Positions 7,313-17,581 of a DNA stretch of 64,000 nucleotides are shown one piece after another. Each line of letters starts with the position of its first letter. Positions within the stretch are counted from its first letter, which is position 1. The translations under genes were made by a program, and so were the position numbers. This DNA comes from Bradyrhizobium nitroreducens (GTDB lineage Bacteria; Pseudomonadota; Alphaproteobacteria; Rhizobiales; Xanthobacteraceae). Location of the stretch: the NCBI RefSeq assembly GCF_002776695.1, contig NZ_LFJC01000003.1, positions 645,588-709,587 of the forward strand, read 5' to 3'. A model generated the notes under the pieces. It saw nothing but the letters and a program-made list of their open reading frames with translations, ran no database searches and was not told where the DNA came from.

Positions 7313-8674
7313 ATGCCCGCCTTCCCAGCCTCCACCACCGTGCTCGATTCCATGCTGTTCCGCGACGCCTTCGGCACGCCCGGGATGCGGGAGGTGTTCT
7401 CCGACGTCGCGCTGGTCGCGCGCTATGCCGAGGTCGAGGTGGCGCTGGCGAAGGCGGAGGCGAAGTGTGGTGTGATCCCGCAGGAGGCGGCCGAGGCGAT
7501 CGCGGCACGGACGGACGTTTCCGCGCTCGATTTCGATCTGCTCAGGCAGGAGACAGACATCGTCGGCTACCCCATCCTGCCCTTGGTGCATCAGATGGTG
7601 AAGCAGTGCGGCGAGGCCGGCCGCTACGTGCATTGGGGCGCGACCACGCAGGACATCATGGATACCGCCGTGGTGCTGCAATTGCGCGCCGCGCTGGAGA
7701 TCGTCGAACGCGACATCGCCGAGCTGCGTCGGATCCTCGTTGATCTCTCGAAACGCCATCGTGACACGCCGATGGCGGGCCGCACCCACCTCCAGCAGGC
7801 GTTGCCGGTCACCTTCGGCTACAAGACCGCGATCTGGCTCGCCATGTTCGATCGTCACGCCGAGCGGCTGGCGCAGTTGAAGCCGCGGGTGCTGGTCGGC
7901 CAGTTCGCCGGCGCTGCCGGTACGCTGGCCTCGCTCGGCGACAAGGGCTTCGAGGTGCAGGAGGCCCTGTGCGCCGAGCTGAAGCTCGGCGTTCCCGCAT
8001 CGACCTGGCATGTCGCACGCGACGGGTTCGCCGAAGCCGTGAACTTTCTCGCACTCGTCACCGGCTCGCTCGGCAAGATCGCGCTCGACATCATGATCAT
8101 GGCCTCGACCGAGTTCGCCGAGGTCTACGAGCCGTTCGTCAAGGGGCGCGGCGCCTCCTCGACCATGCCGCAGAAGCGCAACCCGATCTCGTCGGAGCTG
8201 ATGCTGGCGGCGTCCAAGGCGGTGCGCCAGCACGCCGGCCTGATGCTGGATGCGATGGTGCAGGATTTCGAGCGCGCCACGGGTCCCTGGCACGCCGAAT
8301 GGATGGCGATTCCCGAAAGCTTCGTGCTGACTGCCGGCGCGCTGCACCAGGCGAAGTTCGCACTCGCGGGCCTCATCGTGGACGAGGCGAGGATGAGCGA
8401 CAACCTCGCCATCAGCCGCGGCCTGATCGTGGCCGAAGCAGTCATGATGGGGCTCGCGCCGCAGCTCGGGCGGCAGGAGGCCCACGACGTGGTCTATGAC
8501 GCCTGCCGTCAGGCCAACGAGAAGGGCACGAGCCTGGCCGATGCGCTGTCCGCGGACGCGCGGATCACGAGCCGCATCGATCGTGCCACAATCGAGGCGC
8601 TGACCTCACCGAAAAATTACCTCGGGCTCGCGCCCGCCATGGTCGACCGGGTGCTGAAATCGGCAACGCGTTGA
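7313..8674 (+). CDS. Fumarase/aspartase-superfamily lyase (adenylosuccinate lyase or 3-carboxymuconate cycloisomerase type)
   Basis: A 453-aa enzyme with the three conserved regions of the superfamily: GRYVHWGATTQDIMDT near residue 105, MAGRTHLQQALP near 155, and the signature GASSTMPQKRNP near 283 carrying the mobile catalytic-serine loop. These all-helical tetramers catalyse beta-elimination or cycloisomerisation of carboxylates. Length and motifs fit both bacterial adenylosuccinate lyase-like and PcaB-like proteins; no other protocatechuate or purine gene adjoins, so the substrate is open. The ATG at 7313 is where family similarity begins (FPASTTVLDSMLFRDAFGTP). It precedes the M29 aminopeptidase by 112 bp on the same strand. 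Confidence 0.82.
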   Translation: MPAFPASTTVLDSMLFRDAFGTPGMREVFSDVALVARYAEVEVALAKAEAKCGVIPQEAAEAIAARTDVSALDFDLLRQETDIVGYPILPLVHQMVKQCGEAGRYVHWGATTQDIMDTAVVLQLRAALEIVERDIAELRRILVDLSKRHRDTPMAGRTHLQQALPVTFGYKTAIWLAMFDRHAERLAQLKPRVLVGQFAGAAGTLASLGDKGFEVQEALCAELKLGVPASTWHVARDGFAEAVNFLALVTGSLGKIALDIMIMASTEFAEVYEPFVKGRGASSTMPQKRNPISSELMLAASKAVRQHAGLMLDAMVQDFERATGPWHAEWMAIPESFVLTAGALHQAKFALAGLIVDEARMSDNLAISRGLIVAEAVMMGLAPQLGRQEAHDVVYDACRQANEKGTSLADALSADARITSRIDRATIEALTSPKNYLGLAPAMVDRVLKSATR

Positions 8675-8786
8675 AAACCAAAATGCGCAAAACTGCGTAT
8701 CTTCTCGGTGTCGCAAGGTGCTCGCGCACTTGCGCCTCGTGATGCTAGACTTAGATTGAACGAGAGACTTCGGCAGAGGACCCCGC

Positions 8787-10043
8787 ATGACCGATCACCG
8801 CAATTCCACCGCTCCCATCGATCCCGTAAAGCTCGACCGGCTGGCCGAGGTGGCGGTGAAGGTGGGCCTGGGCTTGCGGCCGGGACAGGATCTGCTTCTG
8901 ACGGCGCCTGCGATCGCTCTGCCGCTGGTGCGGCGGATCGCCGTGCATGCCTACAAGGCCGGTGCCGGTATCGTGACGCCGATCCTGTCGGACGAGGAGA
9001 TGACGCTGGCGCGCTATCGCCACGGCCACGACAACAGCTTCGATCGCGCCGCCAACTGGCTCTACGAGGGCATGGCCAAGGCGTTCTCGGACAACACCGC
9101 GCGGCTCGCCATCGTCGGCGACAATCCGATGCTGTTGTCGGGCGAGGATCCTTCCAAGGTGGCGCGCGCCAGCAAGGCCAACTCGATGGCTTACCAGCCG
9201 GCGCTGGAGAAGATCGTCAATTTCGACACCAACTGGAATATCATTGCCTATCCCAGCCCGTCCTGGGCGAAGCAGGTGTTCCCCAACGATCCCGAGGACA
9301 TTGCGGTCGGCAAGCTCGCGGACGCGATCTTCGCGGCTTCGCGCGTCGACCGCGAGGACGCAATGGGCAATTGGGCGAGCCACAATGCGGTGCTGCGCGA
9401 GCGCACCAACTGGCTCAACGGCCAGCGCTTTCGCGCCCTGCAGTACAGCGGCCCAGGCACCGACCTCACCATCGGTCTCGCCGACGGCCATGAATGGGAG
9501 GGCGGTGCCTCGCTCTCGAAGAACGGCATCAGCTGCAACGCCAATATCCCGACCGAAGAGGTCTTCACCACGCCGCATTGCCGCCGCGTCTACGGCCATG
9601 TCGTAAGCTCGAAGCCGCTGTCCTACCAGGGCACGCTGATCGACAACATCGCGGTGCGCTTCGAGGACGGCAAGATCGTGGACGCCAAGGCCTCGCGCGG
9701 CGCGGAGGTGCTGAACAAGGTGCTCGACACCGACGAGGGCGCGCGTCGGCTCGGCGAAGTGGCGCTGGTGCCGCATTCCTCGCCGATCTCGCAAAGCGGG
9801 CTGTTGTTCTACAACACGCTGTTCGACGAGAACGCGGCGTCTCACATCGCGCTAGGCCAGTGCTATTCGAAATGCTTCGTCAACGGCGCGCAGCTCACCC
9901 CGCAGCAGATCGCCGCACAAGGCGGCAACCAGAGCCTGATCCATATCGACTGGATGATCGGCTCGGCCGAGACCGACATCGACGGCATCCTGCCCGACGG
10001 CAGCAAGGTCCCCGTGTTCCGCAAGGGCGAGTGGGTGAAGTAA
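8787..10043 (+). CDS. Aminopeptidase, M29 (thermophilic metallo-aminopeptidase, AmpS) family
   Basis: A 418-aa cytoplasmic metallopeptidase that would remove N-terminal residues from peptides using two metal ions. Expected metal ligands are visible: glutamate in NIPTEEVFTTPH (about residue 256), glutamate in GEVALVPHSSP (about 324), histidine in NAASHIALG (about 353) and aspartate in IHIDWMIGS (about 388). The N-terminal half (GLGLRPGQDLLLTAPAIALP) is also typical of the family. Length is normal. It follows the lyase on the same strand; a functional link between them is not evident. Confidence 0.9.
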   Translation: MTDHRNSTAPIDPVKLDRLAEVAVKVGLGLRPGQDLLLTAPAIALPLVRRIAVHAYKAGAGIVTPILSDEEMTLARYRHGHDNSFDRAANWLYEGMAKAFSDNTARLAIVGDNPMLLSGEDPSKVARASKANSMAYQPALEKIVNFDTNWNIIAYPSPSWAKQVFPNDPEDIAVGKLADAIFAASRVDREDAMGNWASHNAVLRERTNWLNGQRFRALQYSGPGTDLTIGLADGHEWEGGASLSKNGISCNANIPTEEVFTTPHCRRVYGHVVSSKPLSYQGTLIDNIAVRFEDGKIVDAKASRGAEVLNKVLDTDEGARRLGEVALVPHSSPISQSGLLFYNTLFDENAASHIALGQCYSKCFVNGAQLTPQQIAAQGGNQSLIHIDWMIGSAETDIDGILPDGSKVPVFRKGEWVK

Positions 10044-10062
10044 CGCCGCTGCCAGTCATGCC

Positions 10063-10082
10063 CGGGCCGGGACAAGCCCGGC
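10063..10082. repeat. Short hairpin repeat downstream of the aminopeptidase
   Basis: CCGGGC and GCCCGG arms flank CGGGACAA. This resembles the ATGCCCGGGCTTGTCCCGG-type repeat frequent in Bradyrhizobium intergenic DNA. There is no T-run, so it is not scored as a terminator. Confidence 0.4.
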
Positions 10083-10129
10083 CGTGACGGTGCAAGCACA
10101 TAAAATCCATGTGCGATCGTCGAGTGCGT

Positions 10130-10690
10130 TCACGCCGCCGCGTTGCGCAGGATTGGATTGTTGTCGATGCTGAAGCGGTTGAACAGCGTCGTGAACGGGC
10201 TGCCGTCGGTGGCCCGTACGATGGCGTCGGAAGCCGCAATCGCCTCGTAGAGCGCGGCGACTGGATCGTCCGCCTCGCCCAGGTCGAGGCGCTTGCGGAT
10301 CTCCTCGCGCGCCTCGTTGATGTCGTCCTCGTCCTCGAGCGTCGCCTCCAGCGCCTCCGCCGCGCGCCGCATCTCCTGGAGGTCGCCGCCGCCTGAAAAT
10401 TTGAGGATGTCGAGCCAATAGGGGCGGGTAACGACCAGCTGGATGAATGCCTCGAAACTGTCCGCGACGATGCCTGCGCGGCCCTCCGATGAGACGTAGA
10501 GCACATCCTGCGACGGTAGCAGGACGAACGCGCCGCCGTTGCCGTCGCTGCCGATCTGCCGGGGATTCTCGACGCCGTCGATGGTGAACCAGGGCTCCTC
10601 GTCCGGCACGAAGGAGACATCGAGACTGGCGAGCCGGGCGAGGACCGCGCGATCGGCTGTCACAACCTCGGGCGTGAGGGGCATCGGCAT
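10130..10690 (-). CDS. Hypothetical 186-aa acidic cytoplasmic protein
   Basis: No signal peptide or membrane helix. The N-terminal two thirds (WFTIDGVENPRQIGSDGNGG, later FVLLPSQDVLYVSSEGRAGI) has the look of a SUKH/SMI1-type alpha/beta domain, which is only a suggestion. An acidic helical stretch follows (ALEATLEDEDDINEAREEIR). GGAG lies upstream of two in-frame ATGs (10690 and 10684), better spaced for the second. It converges with the aminopeptidase gene and is divergent from the cupin. No function is assigned. Confidence 0.6.
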   Translation of the reverse strand: MPMPLTPEVVTADRAVLARLASLDVSFVPDEEPWFTIDGVENPRQIGSDGNGGAFVLLPSQDVLYVSSEGRAGIVADSFEAFIQLVVTRPYWLDILKFSGGGDLQEMRRAAEALEATLEDEDDINEAREEIRKRLDLGEADDPVAALYEAIAASDAIVRATDGSPFTTLFNRFSIDNNPILRNAAA

Positions 10691-10920
10691 GGCTCCGTTG
10701 TGGTGCTTCCGCGCACTTTGTCGCACCCCAGAAAGGATGGGTTCATGTGCGCGATTTTGCAGGGAAATCGCGACGTTAACCGCGTTGGGCCTGCAACTTC
10801 CGGCTGATTTTCGAGGCCCGCGTAAGAAAGAATTAAAAACAGGTGACTAGCGTTCCCGCCATCTTCGAAACAATCCGGGCCGAGACCCGGCCATACTTAT
10901 TATATCCCCTGGGGAAAAAG

Positions 10921-11376
10921 ATGTCGCGCTCATTGATTGAAATCGGTAGTTGCAATGTGGACCTCGAGTTGCGGCCGATCGAGCCGTCCTGGATCATCGA
11001 GGGCAACCCGGTATCGCGCTCCCACATCCTGTCCACCAGCGCCGACGGCACCGCCTCGACCATCATCTGGCACTGCACCGAAGGGCGCTTCAACTGGTAC
11101 TACGATATCGACGAGACGATCATGATCATGGAAGGATCGATCGTGCTCGAAAGCGAGGGCATGCCGCCGAAGCGCTACGGCCCCGGCGACGTCATCTTCT
11201 TCCGCGACGGCGCGCATGCCAAATGGCATGTCGAAGGCTACGTCAAGAAGATCGCCTTCTGCCGCAAGACCAATCCCGTGATGATCGGCTTCCTGATCCG
11301 GGTCGTGAACAAGCTCAAGAAGACCTTCGCCTTTACCGGTGAGCGCCGTCCGGCCTCGCTGATGGGCGCCGGCTAG
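10921..11376 (+). CDS. Small cupin-domain protein (DUF861/cupin_3 type)
   Basis: A 151-aa single-domain beta-barrel. TASTIIWHCTEGRFNWYYDI followed by DETIMIMEGSIVLESEG is the first cupin motif, and YGPGDVIFFRDGAHAKWHVE is the second. ATG 10921 has GGGGAAAAAG just upstream; a GTG at 10843 would add 26 residues without a ribosome binding site. Related small cupins include (S)-ureidoglycine aminohydrolase-like and sensor-like proteins, but the neighbours do not point to a substrate. Monocistronic, ending at a probable terminator. Confidence 0.75.
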   Translation: MSRSLIEIGSCNVDLELRPIEPSWIIEGNPVSRSHILSTSADGTASTIIWHCTEGRFNWYYDIDETIMIMEGSIVLESEGMPPKRYGPGDVIFFRDGAHAKWHVEGYVKKIAFCRKTNPVMIGFLIRVVNKLKKTFAFTGERRPASLMGAG

Positions 11377-11423
11377 AGCTCTCATAAGGTTTGAAGGACG
11401 CTTCCCAGCGGCCACGACGAAGA

Positions 11424-11454
11424 GGGGGCGGGATCACATCCCGGCCCCTTTTCT
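11424..11454. terminator. Intrinsic terminator after the cupin gene, possibly bidirectional
   Basis: GGGGCGGGAT and ATCCCGGCCCC form a strong stem with one bulged base around CAC and are followed by TTTT. The element lies between the convergent cupin and amidohydrolase genes, so it may stop both transcripts. Confidence 0.6.
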
Positions 11455-11456
11455 CG

Positions 11457-12509
11457 TCATGACGGCAGCTCGAGCCGGTAGACATCCGTTGCGGTCTGCG
11501 AGAACAGGGCCGTCTTTTCGGCCTCGCTCAGCGGCGCGGCGATCCGCTTGAAAGCGTTGAAGATCACCTGGTAGCTGCACTGGCCCTTGTCCGGCGGGAA
11601 ATTGCTCTCGAACATCGCGCGCCTGGGCCCGAACGCCTCGATGCAGGTCTCGACATAGGGCCGCCACGCTGCGGCGAGCTCCTCCGACGATGGCGGCCTC
11701 TCGCGCAAATGGAAGTCGTAGCCGAGCAGGCACATCGCGAGCCCGCCGAGCTTCACCACCACGTTCTCGCATTTGGCGATGTCCTGGATCGAGGCGCGCC
11801 ATTGTCGAAACACCTCCTCGCGCCGTCCTGCGAAGCGACCTATCCCGGCGGGGCCGCCGCAATGGTCGAGCACGATCCTGGTGTCGGGGAAGGCGCGCGC
11901 CAGCGCGGCGAGCTCACCGATCTGCGGATGGAACAGCCAGGCATCGAAGCTGAGGTTCAGCGGCGCGAGGCAGGCAAATCCCTTGCGGAAGGCCGCGTCC
12001 TGCAACAGTCCCTTCGGCCGGCTCGCATACATGCCGGCGACGACGGGGTCCTCGTCCCAGGCCGAGGAATGCCTGATGCCGCGGAAGCGGCCGTTGCCGG
12101 CCGCGATCTGGGCCTCCAGCACGCCCTTTGCGACGTCGCCGAGCAACAGATTGGCGTGGCTGACAATGCCGGCGCAGATCGCGGCCTTGCCGTAGCCACC
12201 GCTCGCGCTCATCGCGGCGACGCCGTTGGCGAACTCGACCTCGCCGACGGGCCGGAATGCTTCCGGCCCGTGCGCGCGATACATCGAGCGACAGTCGACA
12301 TAGACGGTCGCGATCACGTTGTGGCCGGAGGCGATATCGTCGGCCATCTCCTCGATCAGATAGCGGTGCCTGCGATTCCACAGATGATGATGGGGATCGA
12401 CGATCGGCCGCGCGGGATCAATGATCTCCTCCTGATGCAGCGCGAGCCAGTCCTCGCGCGGCTCGACGAACAGCCCGCTCGTGTTGGCGGGCACACTGCT
12501 TGCAGCCAT
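11457..12509 (-). CDS. Amidohydrolase family protein (amidohydro-rel, TIM barrel)
   Basis: A 350-aa metal-dependent hydrolase or decarboxylase of the Amidohydro_2 group. PIVDPHHHLWNRRHRY near residue 35 carries the H-x-H metal site; DTRIVLDHCGGPAG and ENVVVKLGGLAM are later strands, and FESNFPPDKG near 305 is the C-terminal acidic site. Homologues include lactone hydrolases and aromatic decarboxylases, so the substrate is not assignable. ATG 12509 has GAGGGAGC upstream; the open frame extends to 12566 without support. It is alone on its strand between a terminator and a hairpin repeat. Confidence 0.83.
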   Translation of the reverse strand: MAASSVPANTSGLFVEPREDWLALHQEEIIDPARPIVDPHHHLWNRRHRYLIEEMADDIASGHNVIATVYVDCRSMYRAHGPEAFRPVGEVEFANGVAAMSASGGYGKAAICAGIVSHANLLLGDVAKGVLEAQIAAGNGRFRGIRHSSAWDEDPVVAGMYASRPKGLLQDAAFRKGFACLAPLNLSFDAWLFHPQIGELAALARAFPDTRIVLDHCGGPAGIGRFAGRREEVFRQWRASIQDIAKCENVVVKLGGLAMCLLGYDFHLRERPPSSEELAAAWRPYVETCIEAFGPRRAMFESNFPPDKGQCSYQVIFNAFKRIAAPLSEAEKTALFSQTATDVYRLELPS

Positions 12510-12617
12510 CGACGTTCGCTCCCTCATGTTATTGTGAGGGGAGCTTAGCACCTCGTTCTCACGCACAGCAGCGCGCGTTGTTCAGAGCACCATAGCAGCG
12601 GCGAAGGAGGTGCACTC

Positions 12618-12639
12618 CCTCCCCCGCTTGCGGGGGAGG
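12618..12639. repeat. Perfect GC-rich hairpin repeat (family C fragment)
   Basis: CCTCCCCCG and CGGGGGAGG arms (9 bp, perfect) around CTTG. It resembles the arms of the larger C-rich/G-rich elements at 23566, 38171 and 53271, and lies between two same-strand genes. Confidence 0.6.
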
Positions 12640-12671
12640 TTGCAACGAGCCCGGAGCTGGCACGGTCGATC

Positions 12672-13193
12672 TTAGTTCTTCCGCCGCTTCGCCTTCACAT
12701 GGACCACCAACCGCCAATCTGCCGCTGCGACAGGCTTGACCTCGCCGAGCCAATGGAAGGAATCTTCGGTGATCTCCGCAAAACTCCAGCGCGTCAGTTC
12801 GCCGGTCTCGGTCGATCCCTCCTGCACGATGTCCTGCCCACGTGGCCGGCCGATCTGCTGGCGGAACACGCAGCGCGCGGGATCGAACCAGCAGATCCGC
12901 CACGCGGACATGGTGGGATCGTAGACCCGCAATGTCGTGCCGTACCAATTGCCGGCGATTGGAAAGGCCGGCGCGCCCGCGGGCCGTGGAATGATCCAGA
13001 CGTCCTGGACGGCACGGCCCTCCAGCACCCAGCCGAAATGGATTTCGCCGGGCGCGATGTGTTTCGTTCCGTCGGGCCCATGGGCGGTGATCTCGGCATC
13101 CCAGTCGCCGACGAAGCGGCCGTAAAGCTGCAGGGCCGCGGCGTGCTCCGCATTCGGACCATCGGCGTGCAACAATCGCGCAAAATCAGACAT
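12672..13193 (-). CDS. Hypothetical 173-aa protein, lipocalin/DUF1579-like in character
   Basis: Start at ATG 13193 with GAGAGGAGATCG upstream. The protein has no signal peptide. It contains FVGDWDAEITAHGPDGTKHI, then GEIHFGWVLEGRAVQDVWII, and later RVYDPTMSAWRICWFDP. A G-x-W near the start of a beta-rich domain that describes change from a reference state is typical of the DUF1579/lipocalin-like group of about 150-180 aa. That link is by pattern only. It shares its strand with the MBL-fold gene 65 bp upstream and may be cotranscribed with it. Confidence 0.6.
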   Translation of the reverse strand: MSDFARLLHADGPNAEHAAALQLYGRFVGDWDAEITAHGPDGTKHIAPGEIHFGWVLEGRAVQDVWIIPRPAGAPAFPIAGNWYGTTLRVYDPTMSAWRICWFDPARCVFRQQIGRPRGQDIVQEGSTETGELTRWSFAEITEDSFHWLGEVKPVAAADWRLVVHVKAKRRKN

Positions 13194-13258
13194 GTCGATC
13201 TCCTCTCGTGAGGAGATCTGCACCGCCGGGCAGCAGAAGGCTTGGAGAAAATTGCGCC

Positions 13259-14071
13259 TCAGACCCCGTTGAGGATGATCACCGTCGGCTTCGACGGCAG
13301 TGCATCCCGCGACATCCGGAAAGACCGTCCGGTGCGGCGGTCGATCTCGAACTCTTGGCCGATCCGCTGCATGAAGTCGTCGAGCGGGGTGGCGAAGCGG
13401 TGCATCGGCAGCACCACCGAGGCGCGCAGGCGCTTGGTGATCTCGGAGATGCCGCCCAGCGACATGGTGTAGGTGCCGTCGATCGGCACCATCACGATAT
13501 CGAGCCGCCCGATCTGGGCGAAATGGCTGTCGTCGAGCTTGTGGTGGAGGTGGCCGAGATGGCCGATGCAGAGGCCCGCGACCTCGAAGATGAAGATCGA
13601 ATTGCCGTCGCGGATCATGTCGGCGCCGGCATCGTCGCCGAAATAGCGGCGGATGTCGGTGGTGACGTTGCGGATGAAGGTGTCACTGATGCGCTCCGAC
13701 ACGATCGCCGGCCTGCCGTCATCGCTCCAGCCGTGCAGCACGTGGGGAATGCGTTTGTCGGGAAACAGCGAGTAGTGCGTGCTATGGGCCCGGTTCATGG
13801 TCACGACGTCGGGGAGCCGTCCCACCTGATAAGCGCCGCTGTAATCGGTCGCAATGCGGAGGCCGCCGGGCGTGTCGATGAAATAAGTGGAGTGGCCGGC
13901 ATAGGTGATCTCGACCTCGGCCGCGGTCGCCGCCTGCCGGAATGCCACGGGCATGGCCCGCGGAGCCGCGTTAGCCATCGCCAGGCATTCGCTGCGCTGA
14001 GGCTGCTGGGCGAGGGCAGGGGTCAGGAATGCGCCGCACAGCGCCAGAGCCGCCGAAACCAGTCGCCGCAT
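13259..14071 (-). CDS. Exported metallo-beta-lactamase-fold hydrolase (UlaG/YcbL-like)
   Basis: A 270-aa protein with a Sec signal peptide (RRLVSAALALCGAFLTPALA, cleavage before QQP). The MBL fold is indicated by EITYAGHSTYFIDTPGGLRI, ATDYSGAYQ, then GHLGHLHHKL and IVMVPIDGTYTMS, and a late VVLPMHRFATPLDD. The usual HxHxDH motif is not intact, as in UlaG-like relatives where ligands differ, so activity is uncertain. GGGGACGG precedes ATG 14071. A periplasmic location is likely. Confidence 0.75.
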   Translation of the reverse strand: MRRLVSAALALCGAFLTPALAQQPQRSECLAMANAAPRAMPVAFRQAATAAEVEITYAGHSTYFIDTPGGLRIATDYSGAYQVGRLPDVVTMNRAHSTHYSLFPDKRIPHVLHGWSDDGRPAIVSERISDTFIRNVTTDIRRYFGDDAGADMIRDGNSIFIFEVAGLCIGHLGHLHHKLDDSHFAQIGRLDIVMVPIDGTYTMSLGGISEITKRLRASVVLPMHRFATPLDDFMQRIGQEFEIDRRTGRSFRMSRDALPSKPTVIILNGV

Positions 14072-14162
14072 GGATCCGTCCCCGATGACTTCACGACGAA
14101 GTCTAGCGTGCAATGCAGCGCCTCGCCAATGGGGTGGGATCAACAGCGCGTCAGTGTCGCAC

Positions 14163-15688
14163 CTATGGCTCGCGCCTAGGGCTGAATTTCCAGGTGATCG
14201 CAACGAGGCTTGCGGTGATCAGGCCGCAGATGAGGCCGGCGATCGGCAGCGCGAGCAGCAGCGCGGCGCTGGCGGCCCAGCCGATCGAGGAGAAGGCTTC
14301 GGCGAAGGTCGCCAGCCGCGACGAGGTCTGGCGGCGGCGGAATTGGCTGCGCCGGGCCTGGACCCGGAACCAGAGCTGGATCGCGGTCGCGGAGGCCGCG
14401 CTGACGATGATCGCGGCGGCGCTGACCGCGGCCTGGTAAGGCGAAGCGAAAGCGAGCGCGGCAACCAGCGGGCAGAAGATGACGGTGATCGCGATCAGCA
14501 CCACCTCGATCTTGGCGCGGATGACGCCTGACGGCGTCAGCGGCGCGGTCGCGACCAGGTCGGGGGCGTCCTCGCCCGAGATCGTCAGCCAGGCCAGTCC
14601 GCCGGCGAGCTGTCCGGCCGCCATCACGATGACGGGTGTGATCAGCGTCAGCGCCGCGGAGCTGTCGGCAAAATTGCGCCAGAGCAGCAGGGCCGGCGGC
14701 ACCAGATAGAGCAGCTGCATCAGGGTCTGCGAGATCAGCCAGGGATCGCGCCAGAGCAGCGAGAATTCCTTGCGCCGTAGCGCCTGCTGCCGCGAGCCCG
14801 TGCGGAACGGCCGCTCCTTTGCCCGCCTGCTGCCGGGGATGCCATAGGGAGCGGCATCGATCGCGGTGTCGGCGAAGCGGTGCGAGAACATCGCCATGAC
14901 GCTTCCGAGCAGCACCAGGGCGAGAGCCAGGAGCAGCAGCAGCGCCTCGCTGTCGCCCATCACCGCCCGCGCCGGCCCCCACCAGATGCTGTCGATATCG
15001 GGGGCATGGGCGGCCACGGTGCCGGAGGTCAAAATGGTGAAGCGCGACAGCGTGCCGTAGGACATGATCGCGGCGACCTGGAGCGCGATCACGAAGCCGG
15101 CGCCGATGATCGCCGCGAGGATCTGGGCAATCAGGCGCGTCCGCGCCGGGCCGATCAGGCGAAACAACAGGATGGTGACGGCGATCGCGATCGCCGCGGC
15201 CGACAGGCCCATCGCGACCACCACCCCGAACGCCGCGAGCCAGCGCGCACCCCCGCCGATCACCAGCACGTCGATGAAGGGCGTCGAGAACAGCACCGCG
15301 ATCGCGGTGACGGACAGCGCGATCGCGGCAATGCGGACGGAGAACAGATTGGCCAGTGTCGCCGGCGAGGACATGATCAGGTCGAGATCGGCGCGGGCGT
15401 AGAACACCCGCGTTACCGATTCGATCGCCTGCGACAGCATCAAGGTCCAGGCCAGAAAGATCGTCGCCGAGATCACGATCAGCGTGGATTTGTCGAGCGG
15501 CAGTCGCAGGTCGGCGAAACGGCCGATCACCGCCCAGGCCGGCAAATGCAGCAGCGCGGCGAAGCAGATGAGGCCGATGATGGCGGCGCGCGTCCGCTTG
15601 CGCCGCCCGCCGGTCATCATGGCGAACCATTCGCGCCAGGCGAGCCGGAGCTCGTGGCGGGCAAACCAGGACAGCGCGGTTGCCGAGC

Positions 15689-15692
<4 letters not shown>
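14163..15692 (-). CDS. ABC-2-type exporter, membrane subunit
   Basis: A 509-aa polytopic protein with about 10-12 hydrophobic helices in two halves, separated by a cytosolic stretch (RRAKERPFRTGSRQQALRRK). Its start ATG at 15692 overlaps the stop of the ATPase gene upstream (ATGA, 4 bp), showing translational coupling. Such large permeases with a single ATPase form homodimeric ABC exporters; no substrate is evident. Near the middle EFSLLWRDPWLISQTLMQLL resembles the equivalent segment of ABC-2 permeases. Its short C-terminus ends SPRREP. Confidence 0.83.
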
Positions 15693-16528
<836 letters not shown>

Positions 16529-16700
16529 CCGGATTGGACTAATGGCAAGTCACCGTTTGTTGACAGCGCTGGGCGGTTCAGGCTGAATTGGTTCCGGACA
16601 AATGGCGCTAACGCGGCGAAACGACTGCGTAGCGACTGGACACAAGATGCGGCAAGGCGGTCGGGAAGAACCGCCGGTTGTATCGGGAGGACGCGCGTCA

Positions 16701-17576
16701 ATGCTGGATTTCGTTCAGCAGCTGGTCAGCGGTGTTGCGCTCGGCTGCGTCTACGGCCTGATCGCGCTTGGCTTCGTGCTCGTCTACAAGGCCACCGAGG
16801 TCGTCAATTTCGCCCAGGGCGATCTGATGATGCTCGGCGGCTTCTTCGCTTTCACTTTCATCGGCATGATGGGCCTGAACTACTGGATCGGCTTTGCCGG
16901 TGCGGTGGCGGCGATGGCGTTGTTCGGCATGCTGGCCGAGCGCGTCGTGGTGCGGCCGATCCTCGGCTATCCGCAATTCTCCATCATCATGGCGACGATC
17001 GGCCTCGGCTATTTCCTGCGCTCGATCGCCGGCATGATCTGGGGCACCGACGATCTGAAGATCGAGACGCCGTTCAGCCAGGGCGTGCTGCGCATCGGCT
17101 CGCTGGTGCTCGCCTACGACAAGCTGTCGGTGATCGCGGCGACGATGATCCTGTGCACGTTGCTCTATCTCTTCTTCAACAAGACCACGCTCGGCACCGC
17201 GATGCGGGCCAGCTCCGAGAACATGCTCGCCGCCTACTATATGGGCATTCCGGTCAAGCGCGTGGTGTCGGTCGTCTGGGCGATCAGCGCGGCGGTCGCG
17301 ACCTGCGCCGGCGTGCTGCTGGCGCCGATCACCTTCATCCATTCCAATGTCGGCCTCGTGCTAGGCCTGAAGGCGTTTCCCGCCGCCGTGCTCGGCGGCT
17401 TCGGCTCTATCCCCGGTGCAGTGGTGGGCGGCGTCCTGATCGGCGTGATCGAGAGCATGGCTGGGTTCTACCTGCCCGAGGGCTGGAAGGATGTCGCGCC
17501 TTACGTCGTGCTGCTCGCCGTGCTGCTGCTGAAGCCCGAAGGCCTGTTCGGCCATCACGTCCGCAAGAAGGTCTGA
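16701..17576 (+). CDS. livH: HAAT-family ABC importer permease, LivH type
   Basis: A 291-aa inner-membrane permease of the branched-chain amino acid/amide/carboxylate importers. Typical LivH segments are GVALGCVYGLIALGFVLVYK, EVVNFAQGDLMMLGGF, RASSENMLAAYYMGIP (the cytoplasmic EAA-like loop) and FPAAVLGGFGSIPGAVVGG. The ATG at 16701 has GGGAGG about 11 nt upstream; an in-frame ATG at 16602 would prepend a non-hydrophobic 33-residue stretch. First gene of a livHMGF-ligase-livK cluster. Confidence 0.92.
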   Translation: MLDFVQQLVSGVALGCVYGLIALGFVLVYKATEVVNFAQGDLMMLGGFFAFTFIGMMGLNYWIGFAGAVAAMALFGMLAERVVVRPILGYPQFSIIMATIGLGYFLRSIAGMIWGTDDLKIETPFSQGVLRIGSLVLAYDKLSVIAATMILCTLLYLFFNKTTLGTAMRASSENMLAAYYMGIPVKRVVSVVWAISAAVATCAGVLLAPITFIHSNVGLVLGLKAFPAAVLGGFGSIPGAVVGGVLIGVIESMAGFYLPEGWKDVAPYVVLLAVLLLKPEGLFGHHVRKKV

Positions 17577-17581
17577 ACGCC